64,000 nt of DNA from Fusicatenibacter_A intestinipullorum (lineage in GTDB: Bacteria; Bacillota; Negativicutes; Acidaminococcales; Acidaminococcaceae): positions 1 through 64,000 of the forward strand of contig DWZP01000031.1 in NCBI GenBank assembly GCA_019117495.1. The letters are read 5' to 3'. Made by a program: the position numbers and the translations under genes. The notes under the pieces are model-generated. The model was not told the DNA's origin and made no database searches. It saw only the letters and a program-made list of their open reading frames with translations. Below, piece after piece: positions 58,936-64,000 of this stretch (its first letter is position 1; each line of letters begins with the position of its first letter).

Positions 58936-59355
58936 ATGCTTGAAAAAATTCCAAACCAAGAAGTTTTAACGGAAATGTTGGGAGAGGATTTGTTTGAGGT
59001 TTGGCAAAAGCTTCGCGCCGCTATTGAAGAAAAATATATTATAGAAGGGTTATGGAACACTGGCGGCAAAAAATGGGATTATGAATATAAATACCGCAAA
59101 GGCAGTAAAACCCTTTGCGGTTTGTATGCAAGAAAAAATTGTATTGGTTTTATGGTTATTTTGGGCAAAAACGAAAGAAACAAATTTGAAAGCATAAGAA
59201 AGGAGTTTGCGGGTAGTATTTGCAAACAGTATGACGAAGCGCAAACCTACAGCGATGGTAAATGGATTATGTTTACGCCAACGAATATGGATGATTTTGA
59301 AGAGTACCTAAAACTTTTGGCTTTAAAAAGAAAGCCGGATAAGAAAGTTTTATAG
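58936..59355 (+). CDS. DUF3788-family protein
   Basis: A 139-residue protein: IEEKYIIEGLWNTGGKKWDYEYKYRK (two parts), KTLCGLYARKNCIGFMVILG and DGKWIMFTP. This is the DUF3788 pattern (YdhG/YoaP-like, function unknown). AAAGGGG precedes ATG 58936. Confidence 0.75.
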   Translation: MLEKIPNQEVLTEMLGEDLFEVWQKLRAAIEEKYIIEGLWNTGGKKWDYEYKYRKGSKTLCGLYARKNCIGFMVILGKNERNKFESIRKEFAGSICKQYDEAQTYSDGKWIMFTPTNMDDFEEYLKLLALKRKPDKKVL

Positions 59356-59369
59356 CATTAATACAGTTA

Positions 59370-60776
59370 TCAATACGCTTCGCCGTTTAAAACTTTCTGC
59401 CGTCTGCCGCCCAGCATATACAGGGAGCAGGCAAGGATGGCGCAGGTTAAAAAGGCAAGCAGCACCAGCGCATGGGCTGTTCCGGTTTGCGTGCCTGCCG
59501 CTCCGGCAGATGTGTTTTGCGCTGCTGCAACAATGCTGGCGCATATTGATGTGCCAAGTGCGCCTGAGAGCGGTTGCAAGGTATTAATTACGGCGTTGCC
59601 GGAGGCAGAATCATCTGCTGATAGGCAGCGTATAGAGCAGAGCGTAACGGTAGGTATGGAAGCAGCCTGCCCAAAGGCAAAAAATGTGTACAGCACGGCA
59701 AATAAAGTGTTGTTAATATCGGGCGTAAGCCACGCCATGGCAGAAACGGAGCCTAACATTAAAATGCTGCCGCCCAAAACTGGCAGTGCGGCTCCGCAGC
59801 GGTCAAGCACACGACCGGCTGATGGTGTTACCAAAATGCCAAGTATGCAGCCCGGCAGCAGCAGGCAGCCTGCTGTAAAAGCGTCGGCGCCAAAAACAAG
59901 CTGGGCATAGTTGGGAATTAAAAAGCCAAGCCCGAGTACCGTAAAATAAATAAAAACCATGGCGGCGGCACCGCTGTTAAAACGGCTGCTGCGGAAAATT
60001 TTTACGTTTATTACAGGCGTAAGGCTTGTAAGTGAGCGGCGATAAAATAAAGCAAGCAGCGCAGCGCTTATAAGAAGCGGAACCGTTACTGCGGCACTTA
60101 ACCAGCCTGCCTGTGTATGTGCTGTGGCTGTAATAAACAGTGCAAAGCCAACAGCCATTAAAAAGTAATTGCTCCATTCAAAGCGGGTGTGTTTAAGCTG
60201 CGGATTTGCAGGTACGGTTAAAAGCCCGGCTATCAGCAAAAGCAGCAGCAAGGGCAGCATAAACACAAAAATAAGCCGCCAGCCCCACAATGTTATAATA
60301 AGCCCGCCTGCAAAAGGGCCCACAACCGGTGCCATGGCAGTTATCATGCAGGCAACGCCCATCATAAAGCCGGTTTTTTGAGCAGGCACTTCTTCAAGAA
60401 CCAGGTTAAACATCAGCGGCAGGGCTATGCCTGTGCCAAGCCCTTGTACTATGCGGCCGGTAAGCAGCAGGGCAAAGCTGGGGGCGGCGCAGCATAACAC
60501 AGTACCGGTTATAAAAAAGGCTTCTGCCGCTATAAAAAGCCGCTTATGGCTGAAATTATTTTTTAACCAGCCGGATGCAGGCACAATTATGGCAAGCATC
60601 AGCAGATAACCTGTGGTAAGCCATTGCACGGCGGCAGTACCAATGCCAAATTCACGCATTAGCGTCGGAAAGGTAATGTTCATGGCGGTTTCGGCAACCA
60701 CTCCGGCAAAGGCTATAATACCGACGGAAATTATTGCCGTTACAAGCTTGGGCGTTAATTGTTTATCTTTTTGCAT
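59370..60776 (-). CDS. MFS multidrug exporter, DHA2 (14-helix) family
   Basis: A 468-residue EmrB/QacA-type drug:H+ antiporter. Motif A is recognisable near SGWLKNNFSHKRLFIAAEAF and motif C near GVACMITAMAPVVGPFAGG. It has about 14 hydrophobic segments. ATG 60776 follows GAGG. It is downstream of, and probably controlled by, the MarR gene at 60873, but it has its own promoter. Confidence 0.88.
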   Translation of the reverse strand: MQKDKQLTPKLVTAIISVGIIAFAGVVAETAMNITFPTLMREFGIGTAAVQWLTTGYLLMLAIIVPASGWLKNNFSHKRLFIAAEAFFITGTVLCCAAPSFALLLTGRIVQGLGTGIALPLMFNLVLEEVPAQKTGFMMGVACMITAMAPVVGPFAGGLIITLWGWRLIFVFMLPLLLLLLIAGLLTVPANPQLKHTRFEWSNYFLMAVGFALFITATAHTQAGWLSAAVTVPLLISAALLALFYRRSLTSLTPVINVKIFRSSRFNSGAAAMVFIYFTVLGLGFLIPNYAQLVFGADAFTAGCLLLPGCILGILVTPSAGRVLDRCGAALPVLGGSILMLGSVSAMAWLTPDINNTLFAVLYTFFAFGQAASIPTVTLCSIRCLSADDSASGNAVINTLQPLSGALGTSICASIVAAAQNTSAGAAGTQTGTAHALVLLAFLTCAILACSLYMLGGRRQKVLNGEAY

Positions 60777-60803
60777 GTATGTCACCTCGAAAATTACGTA
60801 TAA

Positions 60804-60864
60804 TAATTACCTAAAGTAACTATATTGGTAATTATATAGGCATTGACGTATATTGTCAATGCCT
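60804..60864 (-). promoter_or_regulatory. Exporter promoter with two operator palindromes
   Basis: On the minus strand TTGACA (60854-60859), 17-bp spacer, TATAAT (60831-60836), a consensus promoter. AGGCATTGAC / GTCAATGCCT (60838-60864) covers the -35, and TAATTACC / GGTAATTA (60804-60834) covers the -10 and start. These are likely sites for the MarR protein. Confidence 0.75.
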
Positions 60865-60872
60865 GCTGCAAT

Positions 60873-61322
60873 TCAGGGTTTGGGCGGTTCGCTGTTTTTT
60901 AAAGCTGCATAAAAGCTGCGTATCGTTTTAGCGGCGCAGATAAGGTCATCAGGCTTAATGCCTGTTAACTGGCTGCTTACCCAGTTGTGGTAGCGTTTAA
61001 CATAAAAATCGCAGCAGCTTTTACCTTTGTTTGTAAGGGCAACGTAAGTAACACGCCCGTCGGTAGCGCTGCCTGCTTTTTGGGCATACCCCGCGGCGGC
61101 AAGCTCTGATACAAGCCGGGTAATACTCGGGCGCGTTACGTGCAGCGCAGTGCTGATGTCGCTTATTTTAACCAGCCCGTTTTTTTCTTCAAGCTGGGAA
61201 ATGGTGTCGATAATCTGTATATGGCGCGGTGTTAAACCCTGCGGCAGCGGCGGCAAAAGTTCCAGTATTTTTTTAGCGTCGCGGCAGCAGTCGAAAAAAT
61301 CTTTAATTAAAGCGGTATCCAT
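60873..61322 (-). CDS. MarR-family regulator
   Basis: A 149-residue winged-helix repressor: VKISDISTALHVTRPSITRLV is the recognition region and SATDGRVTYVALTNKGK the wing. GAGGG precedes the ATG. Its gene lies immediately before an MFS exporter, the classical efflux-control arrangement. Confidence 0.88.
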   Translation of the reverse strand: MDTALIKDFFDCCRDAKKILELLPPLPQGLTPRHIQIIDTISQLEEKNGLVKISDISTALHVTRPSITRLVSELAAAGYAQKAGSATDGRVTYVALTNKGKSCCDFYVKRYHNWVSSQLTGIKPDDLICAAKTIRSFYAALKNSEPPKP

Positions 61323-61428
61323 CAGAAACCCTCCTTAATTGTTTGTAAAAATTATATAACAAAAGGCGCTGCAAGGCAATTTGCGCCGCCGATTTAAACG
61401 CTGTATAATAATTTTCGGAGGGGATTTT

Positions 61429-62097
61429 ATGCAGTACGAACTGGTGCGCAGCAACAGGCGCACTTTGGCAATAACAATAGACGGCAGCGGCAGGTGTGTG
61501 GTGCGCGCGCCCATGCGGATGCCTATGGCGGAAATAAAAAATTTTATTGAAGAAAAGCGCAGCTGGATTGAGAGCAAGCTGTGCGAAATAGAGTTAAAAA
61601 CAGAGCTTGCCCCGCGTGAGCCGGAGTTTAAAGAAGGCGCGGAGTGGGTTATAGCGGGCAACAGCGTGCGCATTAAATTTATTGCAGGCGCTGCAAAAGG
61701 CTATGCGCAGCTTGCGCCGGACGAATTTATTTGCAGCAAAAAACTGGGGCGCCCCGGGCTGATTAAGTTTTTGCGCGGCTTTGCCAGGGATTTGTTTTAC
61801 TGGCGCGTTGATAAATATGCGCCGGTAATTGGCGTAAAGCCTTTGGGGGTAAAGGTATCGGAAGCACAGGCAAGATGGGGCTCGTGCAGTGCGCAGAACG
61901 TGCTGAATTTTTCGTGGCGGCTTATTTTTGCGCCGCCCGCGCTGATAGATTACGTGGTGGTACACGAACTGTGCCATATCGGCTGCATGAACCACAGCCC
62001 CGCCTTTTGGCAGAGAGTGGCGGCTGTAATACCGGATTATAAACAGCGCAGGCAGGCGTTAAAGCAGCATGGGTATTTGCTGAAGTGGTTTAGGTAA
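61429..62097 (+). CDS. YgjP-like zinc metallopeptidase
   Basis: A 222-residue protein with the zinc motif VVHELCHIGCMNHSPAFW (HExxH-type HELCH plus a downstream His). It belongs to the YgjP/DUF45 family. ARWGSCSAQNVLNFSWRL is the second signature. ATG 61429 follows GGAGGGG; the 61381 frame starts in AT-rich upstream DNA. Confidence 0.88.
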   Translation: MQYELVRSNRRTLAITIDGSGRCVVRAPMRMPMAEIKNFIEEKRSWIESKLCEIELKTELAPREPEFKEGAEWVIAGNSVRIKFIAGAAKGYAQLAPDEFICSKKLGRPGLIKFLRGFARDLFYWRVDKYAPVIGVKPLGVKVSEAQARWGSCSAQNVLNFSWRLIFAPPALIDYVVVHELCHIGCMNHSPAFWQRVAAVIPDYKQRRQALKQHGYLLKWFR

Positions 62098-62213
62098 ATT
62101 ATCTTTTTTGTTTTTGTTTTCGTCTTTGTAGTTACGTTACTACATTTTAATTTACTTTTTTACTCATGTTACTTTTTATAACTAAAAAGTAACCAAAAAG
62201 TTTTCGCTCCAGC

Positions 62214-62342
62214 AAAAAATAAACGGCAAATGCAGCAAATAAGCTGGCACTTGCAGCACCTGCGGAACTCGTTTGCTTCGCAAACTCAAACAGTCCTCGC
62301 CAAACGCTGCAAGTGCCTTAATTATAGTTTGCCTATTTTTTG
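62214..62342. repeat. Large hairpin related to the fold-back family
   Basis: GGCACTTGCAGC (62250-62261) pairs with GCTGCAAGTGCC (62306-62317). Outer arms run AAAAAATA/GGCAAA with TTTGCC/TATTTTTT, and the tip has GTTTGC-TTC-GCAAAC. The tip on the complement resembles the GAGCGAAGCGAGTTCC tip of copies A and B. Confidence 0.7.
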
Positions 62343-62494
62343 AATGTCGCGGCTTCGCTCAAATTCGTACTATGATAATTTTTTATGAGCAATAGTAATG
62401 TTGCCGTAGGTTTTAATAGTGTAAAATCATTAGTTGCATATCTTTGAATAATAAGCAGTTGTAAAATACGATACAAAGGCAAAACATCCTAAAT

Positions 62495-62748
62495 TAAGCA
62501 CATAAAAAGTACGGATTACAGCAAATCGCGGCATTAAAAATTTAGCGGTATTTACTAAAAGAAAATAAAATTTTCCCGGTGTTTGAGCGCAGCGAGTTCC
62601 GTGGAAAATTTTATTTTTATCTAAAGTACCGCGTTAAAAATTTTTTCAGCCGCGTGAGTTTTCTTGGTTCGTTCTTTTGCTCAATCAAAAGAACGAACAT
62701 GAATAATAAAATAAATTAAAACATAAAAACTACATACAAAGACGAAAC
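62495..62748. repeat. About 250-bp fold-back repeat, copy B
   Basis: Same layout as copy A at 54892, with scattered differences (tip TTTGAGCGCAGCGAGTTCC) and the same orientation. Confidence 0.8.
62667..62698. repeat. Dispersed short hairpin, copy 3
   Basis: GTTCGTTCTTTTG pairs perfectly with CAAAAGAACGAAC. Compared with copies 1 and 2, the changed bases remain paired. Confidence 0.7.
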
Positions 62749-62917
62749 GTAAATTAAAAGTAACATGAGTAAAAAAGTAAATAAAGAACATTGAACGTAA
62801 ATACAAAAACCTAACCCAAAATCAAAAAAATATAAGTAAATTTAAACATAATTTCAAAAACCAAACGTAAAATTAAAAATAATAAAACTTCATAATGTAA
62901 AAATCTTAAAATCCCGC

Positions 62918-62946
62918 TTTAACTAAAATATAAAAAATGCTATAAT
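62918..62946 (+). promoter_or_regulatory. Promoter of the gtrA-like gene
   Basis: TTTAAC (62918-62923), 17-bp spacer, TATAAT (62941-62946). Confidence 0.65.
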
Positions 62947-62968
62947 TATACGTCAAGGAGTTTGTAAA

Positions 62969-63382
62969 ATGTCTAAAAAGGTTTTGTTTGGTTTTGATTA
63001 TACAAACAACGAATTTGTAAAAATAATTTTATATTTGTTTGTCGGCGGCAGCGCCGCGCTGATTGAGTGGGCGTTTTTTTACGTTTTCTCGGAAGCGGCG
63101 GGCATAAATTATCTGGCGTCGACGGCGTGCGCTTATTTTTTGTCAACTTTGTACCATTATTTTATGTGCAATATTCTGGTGTTTACAAGCGGCGTGCGCT
63201 ATGGCAAAGCCAAAGAAATAAGCCTTGTGTTTTTGGTAAGCGGCATGGGGCTTTTATTTAATCTTATGTTAATGTATGTTTTTGTTGGGCTTTTTGCATT
63301 GCCGGGGCTGCTTTCAAAAATTGCCGCCACCTGCATTGTGGTGGTATGGAACTATCTGGCGCGCAAAAAGTGGATTTTTTAA
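62969..63382 (+). CDS. GtrA-family membrane protein
   Basis: A 137-residue protein with four membrane helices. FVGGSAALIEWAFFYVF and the final NYLARKKWIF are the family marks. GtrA proteins are thought to flip lipid-linked sugars across the membrane or to serve in envelope glycosylation. AAGGAG precedes the ATG. A lipid-kinase gene follows after 12 bases. Confidence 0.85.
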   Translation: MSKKVLFGFDYTNNEFVKIILYLFVGGSAALIEWAFFYVFSEAAGINYLASTACAYFLSTLYHYFMCNILVFTSGVRYGKAKEISLVFLVSGMGLLFNLMLMYVFVGLFALPGLLSKIAATCIVVVWNYLARKKWIF

Positions 63383-63394
63383 GGTGTGATAAAA

Positions 63395-64000
63395 GTGGAA
63401 ACCAACGGCGTTGAAATTAAAAATTTTAAAAAGGTTGTCATTATTTACAACCCCAATTCCGGCAAGCAGATTTTTGTGAGCATGCTCTCGAGAGTGCTCG
63501 ATTTAAAGCGCCGCCTGACGGCGATTATTGGCCCGAACAGGGTGGAGCTTACGGAGCTGCGCGAGTTTAAAAAGCTGACGGACTGGGCCGATAAAATTAA
63601 GGAAGAAAAGTACGACTGGGTAATTGTAGCCGGCGGCGACGGTACTTTGCGCGCCATGATTGCCGAGCTTGACCGCAACGGCTGTGTGCCGTACATCAGC
63701 GTGTTCCCCGCAGGCACGGTAAACCTTGTTGCCAAGGAGTTTGACATGCCTGCCGACCCAGTGCGCTGGATTCAGCGTGTGCGCAAAGGGCGCATTAAAC
63801 CTGTACGTATCGGCAAGGCCAACGGGCATATCTTTTTAACCGTTGCCGGTATCGGTTTCGATTCCAAAGTTGTGGACAGCGTATCAAGCCTCGAAAAGCG
63901 TTTCTTGTCCTCTTTTGCCTATGTTGTGCAAAGTGGCGAGCTGGTGCGCAAGGAGCTTTTGTTAAGCAACTGGCGTTACAGGTTCCGCGTTAAGTTTGAC
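63395..64000 (+). CDS. Diacylglycerol kinase-like lipid kinase, N-terminal part
   Basis: The frame starts with GTG after AAGGTGTG and is open for 202 codons to the right edge. VAGGDGTLRAMIAEL is the nucleotide-binding GGDGT motif, and VFPAGTVNLVAKEF is the second signature (normally GTxNDFAR). It therefore belongs to the DagK/YegS/sphingosine-kinase-like family. It probably phosphorylates a membrane lipid; substrate unknown. Co-transcription with gtrA suggests an envelope role. Confidence 0.85.
   Translation, partial: METNGVEIKNFKKVVIIYNPNSGKQIFVSMLSRVLDLKRRLTAIIGPNRVELTELREFKKLTDWADKIKEEKYDWVIVAGGDGTLRAMIAELDRNGCVPYISVFPAGTVNLVAKEFDMPADPVRWIQRVRKGRIKPVRIGKANGHIFLTVAGIGFDSKVVDSVSSLEKRFLSSFAYVVQSGELVRKELLLSNWRYRFRVKFD

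Larger units (their letters stand above)
62150..62782. repeat. Perfect 27-bp inverted repeats flanking a 579-bp non-coding block
   Basis: The 27 bases at 62150-62176 are the exact complement of those at 62756-62782 (core ACTCATGTTAC). No transposase lies between. The block holds two large hairpins and fold-back copy B. Confidence 0.75.

Noticed and set aside
62098..62968. CRISPR array
   Set aside because: Repeats are inverted or fold-back, not evenly spaced direct repeats, and no cas genes are present.

Overview
The window reads as one chromosomal stretch of an anaerobic, Gram-negative-type Firmicute, most likely a member of the Negativicutes (Acidaminococcaceae or Phascolarctobacterium-like). 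This is inferred from gene content, not from a marker gene. Supporting content is GatCAB, type III glutamine synthetase, split glycine decarboxylase (GcvPA/GcvPB), the oxygen-independent NrdDG reductase, a GltS glutamate symporter, the PanB-PanC-PanD set with a DUF2520 reductase, and an O-antigen/dTDP-rhamnose locus. Core genes use a GC-richer codon set. Several islands are clearly AT-rich: 1-1270, rfbD at 3760-4600, 36345-37790, 45162-46500 and 53780-55250.

Layout. 1-4800: end of a surface polysaccharide locus (O-antigen polymerase/ligase end, acyltransferase, rfbA-rfbC-rfbB-rfbD). 4905-7110: yaaA, then a complete IS150-type IS3 element inserted into what was probably the yaaA terminator. 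7471-12222: an M20 peptidase and the thiamin thiazole operon thiS-thiF-thiG-thiH-thiE behind a TPP riboswitch and a second, terminator-embedded aptamer of the HMP-PP (thiS-motif) type. 12219-15340 (minus): YczE-like membrane protein, a NikA-like binding lipoprotein with a structured leader, and a methyltransferase. 15653-24433: pcrA, ligA, a secreted protein, gatC-gatA-gatB, DUF898. 24507-29503: MarR-GNAT fusion, Fic protein, second M20 peptidase, DUF3842, HAD phosphatase. 29675-36288: glycine cleavage operon gcvT-gcvH-gcvPA-gcvPB-lplA-lpdA. 36345-41957 (minus): second Fic protein, thioredoxin-like protein, four overlapping small genes, a type I toxin locus, gltS. 42410-45097: nrdD-nrdG. 45162-47285 (minus): secreted protein, Fst-like type I toxin locus, purC. 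47596-52425: glnA (type III), amtB, glnK, a repeat-rich gap, crcB. 52884-54636: DUF1659, DUF2922 and YvrJ genes and a GIY-YIG protein, with large palindromic structures around them. 55288-58735: tautomerase, then a structured leader and the pantothenate operon. 58936-62097: DUF3788, MFS exporter with its MarR regulator, YgjP metallopeptidase. 62098-62968: fold-back repeats. 62969-64000: GtrA and a diacylglycerol-kinase-like gene running off the right edge.

The most striking features lie between the genes. There are two small type I toxin-antitoxin loci absent from ordinary ORF lists, with convergent promoters, a shared or internal terminator and, in one case, direct repeats that put an antisense copy of the toxin start into the antitoxin RNA. 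There are also several families of intergenic hairpins whose copies differ by compensatory changes, tandem thiamin riboswitches, attenuator-like leaders before glnA and the pan operon, and palindromic operators overlapping the promoters of both Fic genes. All functional assignments come from reading motifs by eye. No database search or folding program was run.
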